Source: Lachnospiraceae bacterium (lineage in GTDB: Bacteria > Bacillota > Clostridia > Lachnospirales > Lachnospiraceae). From it: a stretch of 53,432 nt of DNA. The DNA is taken from contig JAFTXG010000014.1 in NCBI GenBank assembly GCA_017461725.1, positions 1 to 53,432 on the forward strand, read 5' to 3'. Shown in pieces: positions 7,394 to 15,304 of this stretch (the first letter of the stretch is position 1; every line of letters begins with the position of its first letter). A program made the translations under genes and the position numbers. Under the pieces are notes generated by a model. That model was not told the origin of the DNA. It ran no database searches and saw nothing but the letters and a program-made list of their open reading frames with translations.

Positions 7394-7465
7394 ATGATGA
7401 TGTGTGTGTCTAATTGGAACGGTAACCAGATATCTGCGCTTGCTCCTGTCATATTCATCCGGTAA
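7394..7465 (+). CDS. Putative 23-aa leader peptide
   Basis: ATG at 7394 follows a strong RBS (AAAGGAG) and the frame closes at TAA 7463-7465. The peptide starts MMMCVSNWNGN and ends with hydrophobic residues (VIFIR). It lies between a consensus promoter and an intrinsic terminator, the normal place of an attenuation leader peptide. Codons TCT GCG CTT (7433-7441) contain CTGCGCT, which is complementary to AGCGCAG at 7495-7501, the 5' arm of the terminator. Ribosome position on this peptide could therefore decide whether the terminator forms. No composition bias points to one amino acid; an antibiotic that stalls ribosomes is a possible signal. Confidence 0.55.
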   Translation: MMMCVSNWNGNQISALAPVIFIR

Positions 7466-7494
7466 TCCAGATTAACGGAATCGGTGTATTGATC

Positions 7495-7523
7495 AGCGCA
7501 GGCGTTGCTTGCGCTATTTTTTT
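7495..7523 (+). terminator. Leader terminator (possible attenuator)
   Basis: Stem AGCGCAGG (7495-7502) with CTTGCGCT (7508-7515), 5-base loop, then seven T residues at 7517-7523. This is a textbook intrinsic terminator placed inside the leader, upstream of the methyltransferase genes. Confidence 0.85.
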
Positions 7524-7606
7524 ATCCGTTTTTCGGGGTCAGCGGAGATGGTCGGTTGCTGTGGCTGATACGACCGGAGCAAAAATTAATTTATGGAGGA
7601 GAGAAG

Positions 7607-7708
7607 ATGACGATTCGAGAATACAGAGCACTGGATCGCAAGGATGAGCTAAAAGAGAAGTGTTATCGCATCGACGAGGTGCGGCTGTATGCGAAGAGAG
7701 TGGATTGA
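7607..7708 (+). CDS. Small hydrophilic ORF, 33 aa
   Basis: ATG at 7607 has a very good RBS (GGAGGAGAG at 7596-7604) and encodes a charged 33-residue peptide starting MTIREYRALDRKDELKEK. No domain is recognisable. It lies after the leader terminator and 46 bases before the methyltransferase. It may be a second regulatory peptide, a small protein, or the remnant of a longer gene. The RBS is the main evidence that it is translated. Confidence 0.45.
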   Translation: MTIREYRALDRKDELKEKCYRIDEVRLYAKRVD

Positions 7709-7754
7709 TGGCTGAGGCTTGATATTCCCCAAAGAATAAGCGAGGTGTAAAGAG

Positions 7755-8555
7755 ATGGATTTTAATGATATTTACCAAATAAAGGATGAGATCGAACAGA
7801 TCCAGAAGACCTATGAGCTGTTCAATGAGGATGCGAGACTGAACCGCTCAAAGGCCGCCCGGGTGGAATTTTTGACTAATGTCCGCTACATTGAGAAATA
7901 TCTGAAGACTGGAGGCAGAATTCTCGATATCGGAGCAGGAGCAGGTGAATATAGCCTGTATTTCGCGAGAAAAGGCTATGCGGTTTCAGCGCTGGAGCTT
8001 TCGTCGAATAATATCAGGGCGTTTGAACGAAAGCTTCACCCGGAGGATAAGGTGGAGCTTGTGCAGGGCAATGCGCTGGATTTGTCTCGTTATGCAGATG
8101 GTTCCTTTGACATCGTGCTGATGTTTGGGCCTCTTTACCATCTGCACGGTGAGGAAGACAGGCAGCAGTGCATCCGCGAGGCGAAGCGGGTGTGCAAAGA
8201 TACAGGAAAGCTGTTCTTTGCCTTCATCCCCAACGATTTTGTGATTCTGACCGAGTTTTCCTTTCATAATGATTATTTTGTGAGTGGAGACTATGACAAG
8301 GAGACATTTGCGTTGGAGGATTTCCCTTTTGTATTCCACACAGTGCCTGAATGCCGTGAGATGATAAGACGGGGAGGAATTCGTATCCTCCACGAGGTGG
8401 CATCCGACGGCATCAGTGAGCTGATGGAGGAGCGGATTAACGGGATGGATGAGGAATCATACCAACAATATCTGCGCTACCATGAATATATCTGTGAGAA
8501 ACCGGAGTTTCTGGGAATGACGAACCATTTGTTGATTGTTGGGGAAAAGGGATAA
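7755..8555 (+). CDS. Class I SAM-dependent methyltransferase
   Basis: A 266-residue cytoplasmic methyltransferase. Motif I for S-adenosylmethionine binding is clear (RILDIGAGAGEYSLYFARKGY, residues 56-76, quoted in part), followed by the acidic motif II (VSALELS), motif III (GNALDLS) and motif IV (FDIVLMFGPLYHL). The GPLYHL form is typical of small-molecule methyltransferases of the UbiE/MenG-like type, and the substrate is unknown. It is a paralogue of the gene at 9190: both have the same motif layout and the same C-terminal pattern (MDEESYQQYLRYH here, MDEETYQLFVRYH there). RBS GAGGTG precedes the ATG. An acetyltransferase gene follows 39 bases later. Confidence 0.88.
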   Translation: MDFNDIYQIKDEIEQIQKTYELFNEDARLNRSKAARVEFLTNVRYIEKYLKTGGRILDIGAGAGEYSLYFARKGYAVSALELSSNNIRAFERKLHPEDKVELVQGNALDLSRYADGSFDIVLMFGPLYHLHGEEDRQQCIREAKRVCKDTGKLFFAFIPNDFVILTEFSFHNDYFVSGDYDKETFALEDFPFVFHTVPECREMIRRGGIRILHEVASDGISELMEERINGMDEESYQQYLRYHEYICEKPEFLGMTNHLLIVGEKG

Positions 8556-8594
8556 GTGAACAAAAAATATTATTCTGGATGGAGGAGAAAATCA

Positions 8595-9155
8595 ATGAAG
8601 CATCTTGGAACCAAGTATATTGAAACAGAGCGACTCATTTTAAGGCAATTCACTATGGACGATGTGCAGGCGATGTACGATAACTGGGCCTCCGATCCGG
8701 AAGTGACGAAATTTTTGACCTGGCCGGCACACAGTAATCCGGATATCACGGAGATGGTGCTTAAAGATTGGATTTCACACTATAACGAGCCCGATTACTA
8801 TCAGTGGGCCATCGTATTCAAGGAGTACGGGGATGAACCCATCGGCAGTATTTCTGTGGTGGCCCACGATGATCGCTTAATGATCGCACACATCGGTTAT
8901 TGCATCGGTCGCCGATGGTGGCATAGGGGAATTATGACCGAGTCACTACAGGCAGTCATTGATTTTCTCTTTGATGAGGTCGGTGTACAGCGGATTGAAT
9001 CCATACATGATCCAGAGAATCCTCACTCAGGCGCGGTGATGAGAAAATGCGGCATGCAGTACGAGGGAACACTAAGAAAGTCGGCAATGAACAATCAAGG
9101 ATTGTGCGATGCCTGTTGGTATGCGATCCTGGCGGAAGATAGAAAGAATATTTGA
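8595..9155 (+). CDS. GNAT acetyltransferase, RimJ/RimL-like
   Basis: A 186-residue N-acetyltransferase. The ATG at 8595 follows GGAGGAG and gives the family-typical start (GTKYIETERLILRQFTMDDV, quoted in part). The frame is open upstream to 8556 without an RBS. The acetyl-CoA loop is seen as YCIGRRWWHRGIMTESLQAVI, and the late motif NPHSGAVMRKCGMQYEGTLR is typical of the Acetyltransf_3 group that modifies ribosomal protein N-termini or small molecules such as antibiotics. It sits between two paralogous methyltransferases in one likely operon, downstream of an attenuator-like leader, which fits but does not prove a resistance or metabolite-modification role. Confidence 0.88.
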   Translation: MKHLGTKYIETERLILRQFTMDDVQAMYDNWASDPEVTKFLTWPAHSNPDITEMVLKDWISHYNEPDYYQWAIVFKEYGDEPIGSISVVAHDDRLMIAHIGYCIGRRWWHRGIMTESLQAVIDFLFDEVGVQRIESIHDPENPHSGAVMRKCGMQYEGTLRKSAMNNQGLCDACWYAILAEDRKNI

Positions 9156-9189
9156 TGTGCGATACTATTTTTAGAGCGGAGAGGGCAAA

Positions 9190-9978
9190 ATGGATACAAA
9201 ATCTTATCTGTCAAATTACTATGAGAATTACGATGAAGATGGTCGATTGAATTCGCGGTATGGGATGGTCGAATATATCACGACGATGAACTATATCGAG
9301 AGATATCTGCAGCCCGGCATGCGGGTGATCGAAATCGGCGCAGGTACCGGGCGATACAGTCATGCGTTGGCGAGAAAAGGTTATCAGGTAGATGCGGTAG
9401 AGCTGGTGGAGCACAACATTGACGTATTCAACGAGCATACCATGCCCGGAGAATCTATAACGATCACGCAGGGAAATGCCATGGATCTGTCCGCTTTTGA
9501 GAGCGACACCTACGATATCACACTGGTCTTGGGACCCATGTATCATCTGTTCACAAAAGAGGATAAGCTGAAAGCTCTGTCTGAGGCGATCAGGGTCACC
9601 AAAAAGGGCGGTGTTATCTTTGCGGCCTACTGCATGGGCGATGCATCTGTGCTGATGTATGGATTTATCAAAGGAAAGATCCATGAGATCATGGAGAAAT
9701 GTATGATCGATCCGGAGACATTCGACACCTTCTCCGAACCGTGGGATATTTTTGAACTGCATCGAAAGGAGGATATCGATGCGTTGCGCGATGAATTTGC
9801 GGTAACGCAGCTGCATTTTCTGGCGGCGGACGGTTATGCGAACCATATGCGGCAGACGCTGGACAATATGGACGAGGAGACTTATCAGCTATTTGTCCGA
9901 TATCATCTGGCGACCTGTGAGCGGCTGGATATGATCGGGTACTCTAACCATACACTGGATATATTCAGAAAAGAATAA
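9190..9978 (+). CDS. Class I SAM-dependent methyltransferase, paralogue
   Basis: A 262-residue methyltransferase related to the one at 7755. Motif I reads VIEIGAGTGRYSHALARKGY at about residues 46-65. Motif II is VDAVELV, motif III GNAMDLS and motif IV YDITLVLGPMYHL. The C-terminal half differs more, suggesting a different substrate. RBS AGCGGAGAGGG precedes the ATG. It is the last gene of the leader-controlled operon; a terminator follows at once. Confidence 0.88.
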   Translation: MDTKSYLSNYYENYDEDGRLNSRYGMVEYITTMNYIERYLQPGMRVIEIGAGTGRYSHALARKGYQVDAVELVEHNIDVFNEHTMPGESITITQGNAMDLSAFESDTYDITLVLGPMYHLFTKEDKLKALSEAIRVTKKGGVIFAAYCMGDASVLMYGFIKGKIHEIMEKCMIDPETFDTFSEPWDIFELHRKEDIDALRDEFAVTQLHFLAADGYANHMRQTLDNMDEETYQLFVRYHLATCERLDMIGYSNHTLDIFRKE

Positions 9979-9991
9979 TGGACGTAAAAAG

Positions 9992-10023
9992 GAGCAGTTC
10001 GGACGATCCGGCTGCTCATTTTC
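9992..10023 (+). terminator. Terminator of the methyltransferase operon
   Basis: Stem GAGCAG/CTGCTC extended by CGG/CCG with a small internal loop, followed by ATTTTCT. It ends the 7333-9978 operon. Confidence 0.7.
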
Positions 10024-10064
10024 TCTGTATATATTATAGCAGAAAAGTCATCATTTTTCAAGAC

Positions 10065-10092
10065 TTGTAGTGTGCTTTAATACCTCTATAAT
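10065..10092 (+). promoter_or_regulatory. Promoter of the C39-like gene
   Basis: TTGTAG at 10065-10070, 16-bp spacer, perfect TATAAT at 10087-10092. Confidence 0.6.
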
Positions 10093-10119
10093 TAAGAGTA
10101 CGAAATGGAGGGAGCAATC

Positions 10120-10944
10120 ATGAAATATATGCACTTTAATTCCTCATGTCCCTATGCTGGTCTGGCGAATCTGTTGGAGCTGCAGGGTGCAGGCACGGAG
10201 GACTACAAGATCGCACTGGAGATGAATCTGCCGTATTTTTTGCACTACGACAAGGTCACCGGATATTATCAGGCAGGGCCGTCTCTGCAGTCTGCGGAGT
10301 GGTTTGATCTGTACTTAAATCCCCGTGGATTCCGGTACATAGAAAAAATATGCAGGAAAGCGCAGCTGTTTGAGATATTTCAGAAGGAAAAACAGGGCGT
10401 GATGCTGGGACTTCAGGTGTCTGAGCATTCCCGCCATGCGGTAATCTTTCTGGAGGAGAAAGAGGGAAAGTTTGTTTTCCTGAATAATAAATGGGAACAG
10501 TCTCCGGAGCCGGAATACCTGGAACTGACCGGAACAGAATTAAGCTCCAGAATACCGGAAAAGGTGGTTGTCGGGTATCTGGAGCCATGTGAGGCGAAGT
10601 GTATTAATTATGCATCTTATTATGATGAGGCAGTCAGGACGTGGGAGAGCCTTCGAGGGCAATTGCATCGATTTATGGATGAGGTGCAGAGTGTAGATGT
10701 ACTCCGCGAGTCCATGAACCGACTGTTCCGCCCGCTGCTTCTGGATGGACTGACTATGATGCAGCTGTTGGAAGAAGAGCAGCTTGTTCTGATGCTGCGG
10801 GATATCCGGAACCGGTATTTGGAACAGCTGAGGAAAAATCAGCCGATCCGGCTTGCCGATCATCTGGACTGCGCCATGATCGATAAAGCAATTGCCCATA
10901 TAATTAAGCTGATTAGTCGGAAAATCAGTGATGGAAGCCAGTGA
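10120..10944 (+). CDS. BtrH/C39 peptidase-like protein, function unknown
   Basis: A 274-residue soluble protein starting MKYMHFNSSCPYAGLANLLE, with ATG at 10120 behind GGAGGG. The N-terminal half resembles the BtrH_N / C39-like papain fold: a Cys early in the protein (Cys10, CPYAGLANLL), a His in a beta strand (His106, SRHAVIFLEE) and an Asn soon after (FLNNKWE, residues 122-123), spaced like a Cys-His-Asn triad. BtrH transfers an amino-acyl side chain in butirosin synthesis, while C39 peptidases cut leader peptides. The C-terminal half is helical and unassigned. It has its own promoter and no biosynthetic neighbours except the methyltransferase/acetyltransferase operon just upstream. The fold call is from pattern alone. 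Confidence 0.5.
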   Translation: MKYMHFNSSCPYAGLANLLELQGAGTEDYKIALEMNLPYFLHYDKVTGYYQAGPSLQSAEWFDLYLNPRGFRYIEKICRKAQLFEIFQKEKQGVMLGLQVSEHSRHAVIFLEEKEGKFVFLNNKWEQSPEPEYLELTGTELSSRIPEKVVVGYLEPCEAKCINYASYYDEAVRTWESLRGQLHRFMDEVQSVDVLRESMNRLFRPLLLDGLTMMQLLEEEQLVLMLRDIRNRYLEQLRKNQPIRLADHLDCAMIDKAIAHIIKLISRKISDGSQ

Positions 10945-11023
10945 TGAATGGCGGAGATGAAAAACCAAAGGGAGAACAGCGGGTAAAAGTCAGAAGTGAA
11001 AGCCAGAGCGAAGATCGGTTGGT

Positions 11024-11857
11024 TTACTTCTCAATTCTATGCTGCACCCAGGCCAGCACGATATTGCCTGCGCCAATCAGGCAGGTGATTGTCAGGCTGA
11101 GCTCAAACCCCTCAAAGAATCTTGCCCGACTCCAGTGGTCGCTGTAGACCAGATAGGCCAGCGGGGAATGGATGGTGATTCCGTCATTCAGCTCAGGAAT
11201 CAGGGAATAGATCAGGTTGGAGCCCAGGCTTGCGGTCATGAGTCCAGAGATGCCCAGCAGGATCAGTGCGGCCAACTGCAGACGGCGGAGTATTCTATGC
11301 TTACCTTCCGAACGGTCAGCGTTTGACTGGTTCTCCTCAAGTGCCTCAGCAAGCTTTTCCGGTGTATCGAACACATTTCGCTCCACATAGGCCATCATTA
11401 CATTGTGGCGGATGATGCAGAAGGCGAGGGTCAGTACCGGGGCAATCACATTAACTTCCCTGGCAGTGTTACTGTAGCCATAAATAAAAAGGACGGCGAT
11501 GAGGATGCAGAATACAATGGTGGAAAACAGATGGTCCTTCGACCATTTTCGTTTGTAAAAGGTGATCTGCTCCTTAACCGTAAAAGAACTGTTTTTCAGG
11601 ACAGACTTAATGTTTTTCTCTGCATTTTCCCGGTATTTTTCCTCCACCAGCCGTTCTCCGCTGACCAGTTCATTCATGGAGATGCCGTATAGCTCGCTTA
11701 AGGCCTGAAGAATGTCCACCGGAGGCATGTAGTTGCCGTTTTCCCAGCGGGAGATGGTTTTGTTGGTGACACCTAATTTTTTACCCAGCTGTTCCTGGGT
11801 GAGGCCTTGCTCGCGGCGAAGTTCTGCGAGAAACTGGCCGATTTTCTTGATGTTCAT
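11024..11857 (-). CDS. XRE-family HTH regulator with membrane domain
   Basis: A 277-residue protein read on the minus strand, ATG at 11855-11857. The frame runs 16 codons further upstream but without an RBS. Residues 1-70 form a Cro/CI-type helix-turn-helix (LAELRREQGLTQEQLGKKLG, then VTNKTISRWENGNYMPPVDIL). The rest has about four membrane helices (for example STIVFCILIAVLFIYGY). Such membrane-anchored HTH proteins are common in Clostridia and usually act on their own or adjacent promoters; the signal is unknown. It diverges from the S41 peptidase gene, and a 12-bp palindrome lies between them. It converges on the C39-like gene. Confidence 0.85.
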   Translation of the reverse strand: MNIKKIGQFLAELRREQGLTQEQLGKKLGVTNKTISRWENGNYMPPVDILQALSELYGISMNELVSGERLVEEKYRENAEKNIKSVLKNSSFTVKEQITFYKRKWSKDHLFSTIVFCILIAVLFIYGYSNTAREVNVIAPVLTLAFCIIRHNVMMAYVERNVFDTPEKLAEALEENQSNADRSEGKHRILRRLQLAALILLGISGLMTASLGSNLIYSLIPELNDGITIHSPLAYLVYSDHWSRARFFEGFELSLTITCLIGAGNIVLAWVQHRIEK

Positions 11858-11951
11858 ATCATTTTTCCTTTCCACTGCAGTTACTGTATGCGGCAGACCT
11901 GCCAACTATTTGTAACCGGATGAGTTGCTTATCGCCTTCATCGGCGGGAGT

Positions 11952-11963
11952 TGTGAATTCACA
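11952..11963. promoter_or_regulatory. 12-bp palindrome between divergent genes
   Basis: TGTGAATTCACA is a perfect palindrome in the 196-bp gap between the HTH regulator (minus) and the S41 peptidase (plus). A TATAAC -10-like box for the plus strand lies 7 bases further on (11971-11976). It is a candidate operator for the regulator, from position and symmetry only. Confidence 0.45.
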
Positions 11964-12053
11964 CTGAAATTATAACTGAAATCATTCAGACTGTCATCCC
12001 CACAAACAGCGAATGGGGTGGACATAGAATGAAAACGTGACAAGGAGGCGTTC

Positions 12054-13328
12054 ATGATGAATGTAATTGACCGGATTTCGGATCTTTCCATGCTCTGGAA
12101 ACAGGCATCCACGGTATTTCCCTACTTTGACAGGCGTGACCTGGACTGGGATGAGACCTACCGGGAATTCCTGCCGAGAGTGATTGCGGCGGAGGAGGAG
12201 AGGGAGTTTCATCTGCTGCTGGCGGAATTTATGAACCGGCTGGGAGATGGACACACTGACTACCTGTTTCCAAAGCAGCTGATTGAGGAGAACGGTTTTT
12301 TGCCGTTTGCCCTGAAGTTTATTGATGACCGCTACTATCTTCAGGCGATTGAGAAGTCTGGTGAGGAACATCTGCTGGCGGAGGTTTTGAGTATCAATGG
12401 CACGAATTTTCGCGACCTGTTGGCAGAGGCTTTTCGGTATATTTATCATGTGGGCAATTATGCCTATCCGAATAAGCTGAATCAGATCCTGCCCTTTCTC
12501 TTAAACAAAACGGACAATGAGATGATCACTGACAGGGGAATATACCGGTTTGATCTGGCGGAGACGAAGCCGGAGCTGGTAAAGTGCGGAGAACTGAAGG
12601 CGTCCAAAGCCTACGAGGATATGACCGAAGGGAGGCTGGATATCCGTCTGTACGAGGGAGGAATCCTGTATGCGAGGATGGACGACTGCCTTTACAGCGG
12701 AGCGGCAGATGAGATTGCGGAGGTGTTGAAGCGGATTTCTGGCCTGAAGGGGGTCATTCTGGATCTGCGGGAGAACATCGGCGGTATGACCATGTTCGGT
12801 GCGAAGGTGGCGGAGCTGTTTATCTCCGGAATATTTCATGTCTGCAAAAAACGCACACGATTAGTGCGGGGAATCGATGTGGCGGTGGCCAGTCAATTCG
12901 GGTGGAACAGTAAAGAAAGAACGGAGAAGGATACCGGTTATTTTGATGAGTACCTCAATGATTTCGGGGGCCCGGATCACAGGTGCAGCACAGAGTGTCC
13001 CTGTGTGATTTTGACTTCGCGGAATACGATCTCCGCGGCGGAGGACGTGGTGGCCATATTTTTAAGCAGTGATCACCGAGCAACACGCATCGGTACACCT
13101 ACCCACGGCTCCACCGGAACTCCGATGCTGCTTTCATTGTCCTGCGGAGGTGGGGCAAGAGTATGTTCAGTAGGGTATCAGCTGATGGATGGGACAGAAT
13201 TCATCGGGGTGGGAATCGTGCCGGACATTTTGATGGAGAATCGGATAGAAGATGTGCGGGCAGGGAGAGACCGCGTGTTGGAGACTGCCATCGGTTATTT
13301 GCTGGCTGAAGGGAAAGCATTGTGCTGA
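12054..13328 (+). CDS. S41-family peptidase-like protein
   Basis: A 424-residue protein of the C-terminal processing peptidase family S41. An N-terminal helical part with LGDGHTDY (the common GD-x-H-T segment) precedes the catalytic core. VILDLRENIGGMT is the S41 DLR-x-N-x-GG signature, and TSRNTISAAEDVV holds the nucleophile Ser327 in the usual S-A-A-E context. THGSTGTP follows and VGIVPDI closes the fold. No signal peptide or PDZ domain is obvious, so it may be cytoplasmic. RBS AAGGAGG precedes ATGATG; either ATG (12054 or 12057) is possible. It diverges from an HTH membrane regulator. Substrate unknown. Confidence 0.87.
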   Translation: MMNVIDRISDLSMLWKQASTVFPYFDRRDLDWDETYREFLPRVIAAEEEREFHLLLAEFMNRLGDGHTDYLFPKQLIEENGFLPFALKFIDDRYYLQAIEKSGEEHLLAEVLSINGTNFRDLLAEAFRYIYHVGNYAYPNKLNQILPFLLNKTDNEMITDRGIYRFDLAETKPELVKCGELKASKAYEDMTEGRLDIRLYEGGILYARMDDCLYSGAADEIAEVLKRISGLKGVILDLRENIGGMTMFGAKVAELFISGIFHVCKKRTRLVRGIDVAVASQFGWNSKERTEKDTGYFDEYLNDFGGPDHRCSTECPCVILTSRNTISAAEDVVAIFLSSDHRATRIGTPTHGSTGTPMLLSLSCGGGARVCSVGYQLMDGTEFIGVGIVPDILMENRIEDVRAGRDRVLETAIGYLLAEGKALC

Positions 13329-13387
13329 TGTGCCTCCTGTAGCCTGTCGTAAAATCGGGGATAGGAGCGAACAGAAGTGTAATAAAA

Positions 13388-13443
13388 AGAAATGACCCTT
13401 GACTGATTTACCTTTTCGATAACTTCAGTCAAGGGTCATTTCT
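13388..13443. terminator. Long perfect inverted repeat, likely terminator
   Basis: A 19-bp perfect stem (AGAAATGACCCTTGACTGA and its complement) around an 18-base loop, 60 bases after the S41 gene. The A/T-rich outer arms (AATAAAAAGAAAT left, ATTTCTGTT right) would allow termination, though no pure T-run is present. Confidence 0.5.
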
Positions 13444-13876
13444 GTTCAATCTTGGTATCTAGCGTCATTGGATAACCTCGCTTTCTACAAAATGAAGATG
13501 ATGTTCTGATCATCTCTCGGCTCCACATTAATCTCATCGTGAGAAGGTTAAATGGTTTGAGCCTTCAGGTTCCTTACCTGTTCATTGGTATCACCCTTTC
13601 TGTTTGTGATTACATAATAGCACAAAAAAATGTGAAATTCAATATGGAATATTGTATAAAATTGCTGATTAAAAATGTAGCAGAACGGAGAAATAAAAAG
13701 AAGTTAGATGGAAAGAATTGACAAATGAAAGTTGAATTTGATATACTGAATATGTTGGGCCGATCAAGCGATTGGCTCATTGTGTTATACAGCATTGAAA
13801 TATCGCCCTTCGGTGAACGTGGTGCTGCCTGACTTATGGAAACAAAAAGCAGGAAAATAAAAATCACATGAACTGA
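13444..13876. other. Gene-poor gap with a possible transcribed element
   Basis: No convincing protein gene is seen in these 433 bases. A promoter-like pair, TTGACA at 13718-13723 and TATACT at 13742-13747 (18-bp spacer), is followed by a hairpin (GGCCGATC AAGC GATTGGCT, about 13758-13777) and a GC-richer stretch to about 13840 with a CGCCC-TTCG-GTG loop. This could be a small RNA or leader, but it fits no family I recognise and has no clear terminator before the plsX promoter. Confidence 0.3.
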
Positions 13877-13905
13877 TTGACGAGAGACAAAATCCGTTCT
13901 ATAAT
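13877..13905 (+). promoter_or_regulatory. Promoter of the plsX operon
   Basis: TTGACG at 13877-13882 and perfect TATAAT at 13900-13905 with a 17-bp spacer. It starts the plsX-acpP transcript. Confidence 0.85.
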
Positions 13906-13977
13906 AGCAACGGAGTTAGTTTGAAAATTTTAATTACAGCACAGTCAGAGGCGAGTTCATCGCCGGAAAGGAAAACG

Positions 13978-14991
13978 ATGCAGGAAAAAATCCGAGTAGT
14001 GCTTGATGCCATGGGCGGAGATAACGGATGTACCGAGATGGTAAAGGGAGCAATTCAGGCGATTGAGGAGAACTCATGCGTGGATGTCATTCTGGTCGGT
14101 CAGGAGGAGGTGGTTCGCGCAGAACTCTCTAAGTATACCTATCCTGAGGACAGAGTGACCGTGGTTCATGCTTCTGAGGTGATCGAGACCGGAGAGCCGC
14201 CTGTGCTGGCGATCCGTCGTAAGAAGGATTCATCTATCGTAGTTGGTCTGAATATGGTTAAGAAAGGTGAGGCAGACGCCTTTGTCTCCGCCGGAAGTAC
14301 CGGAGCGGTTCTGGTTGGCGGTCAGCTGATCGTGGGCCGTATCAAGGGAGTGGAGAGACCGCCCCTTGGCGTACTGATTCCCACCACTAAGGGAGTTTCC
14401 CTTCTGGTGGATAACGGCGCAAATGTGGATGCCAGAGCTTCCCACCTGGTTCAGTTTGCCCGCATGGGCTCCATCTATATGGAAAATGTGGTCGGCGTAA
14501 AGAATCCCAGGGTTTCCCTGGTTAACATTGGTGTCGAGGAGGAAAAGGGAAATGCTCTGGTAAAGGAAACCTACCCGCTGCTTAAGGAGTGTGCGGATAT
14601 CAACTTTACCGGACATATTGAGGCGAGAGAGATTCCTCATGGCGGAGCAGATGTTATTGTCTGCGAGGGCTTTGTGGGAAATGTTATCCTCAAGCTTTAC
14701 GAGGGTGTCGGCTCTGCTCTGATCGGCAAGGTTAAGAGCGGCATGATGAGCACCTTCCGCTCAAAGATCGGTGCCCTTCTGGTTAAGCCGGCGCTGAAAC
14801 AGACGCTGAAAAGCTTTGATGCGGCTGAGTACGGCGGCGCACCGCTGCTGGGACTGAATGGTCTTGTGGTAAAGACCCACGGCAGCTCCACGGCAAAGGA
14901 AGTAAAAAATACTATCGTTCAGTGTATCACGTTTAAAGAACAGGATATTGTCAACAAGATGAAAGCTTGCTTTACCGTCGAAAAGGCGTGA
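13978..14991 (+). CDS. plsX: Phosphate acyltransferase PlsX
   Basis: Converts acyl-ACP to acyl-phosphate for glycerol-3-phosphate acylation by PlsY, the entry to phospholipid synthesis, as a peripheral membrane enzyme. The 337-residue length fits. Signatures are the N-terminal VVLDAMGGDNG, SAGSTGAVLVGGQLIVGRIKG (in part), RPPLGVLIPT, LVDNGANVDARASHLVQFA and DVIVCEGFVGNV. The frame is open to a TTG at 13921, but ATG at 13978 with AAAGGA upstream matches the family start. Its FapR-box position shows no clear operator. acpP follows 50 bases downstream; the rpmF gene often found just before plsX is absent here. Confidence 0.96.
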   Translation: MQEKIRVVLDAMGGDNGCTEMVKGAIQAIEENSCVDVILVGQEEVVRAELSKYTYPEDRVTVVHASEVIETGEPPVLAIRRKKDSSIVVGLNMVKKGEADAFVSAGSTGAVLVGGQLIVGRIKGVERPPLGVLIPTTKGVSLLVDNGANVDARASHLVQFARMGSIYMENVVGVKNPRVSLVNIGVEEEKGNALVKETYPLLKECADINFTGHIEAREIPHGGADVIVCEGFVGNVILKLYEGVGSALIGKVKSGMMSTFRSKIGALLVKPALKQTLKSFDAAEYGGAPLLGLNGLVVKTHGSSTAKEVKNTIVQCITFKEQDIVNKMKACFTVEKA

Positions 14992-15041
14992 CAGTCCTGT
15001 TTAAAATAAAAAAGAATATTATTTATTGAGAGGATGTTTTT

Positions 15042-15272
15042 ATGGAATTTGAAAAGTTACAGAGCATTATCGCAGAAGTATTGAGCATCAGTGAGGACAG
15101 CATCACCCCCGACACTACCTTTGTGGATGACCTTGGCGCAGATTCTCTGGATGTATTCCAGATTATCATGGCGATCGAGGAGGAGCTTGACATTGAGATC
15201 CCCAACGAGTCCGCAGAGAAGATTGTAACCGTTGCTGACGCACTGGAGCAGATCAAGGCTGCTTGCAATTAA
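15042..15272 (+). CDS. acpP: Acyl carrier protein
   Basis: A 76-residue acidic protein that carries growing fatty acids on a 4'-phosphopantetheine arm. The attachment serine is Ser35 in the GADSLD motif, and the helix III stretch EELDIEIPNESAEKI is typical. Strong codon bias suggests high expression. RBS GAGAGG precedes the ATG. It lies between plsX and rnc, the standard Firmicutes order, with a terminator-like hairpin following that may reduce read-through into rnc. Confidence 0.97.
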   Translation: MEFEKLQSIIAEVLSISEDSITPDTTFVDDLGADSLDVFQIIMAIEEELDIEIPNESAEKIVTVADALEQIKAACN

Positions 15273-15304
15273 TTTCAGGTAATATGCAGTTAACTGCAAA
15301 TGAA

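Noticed and set aside
13539..13721. 60-codon plus-strand frame before plsX
   Set aside because: No RBS, composition like non-coding AT-rich DNA, and it ends at the promoter-like pair; treated as a gap.
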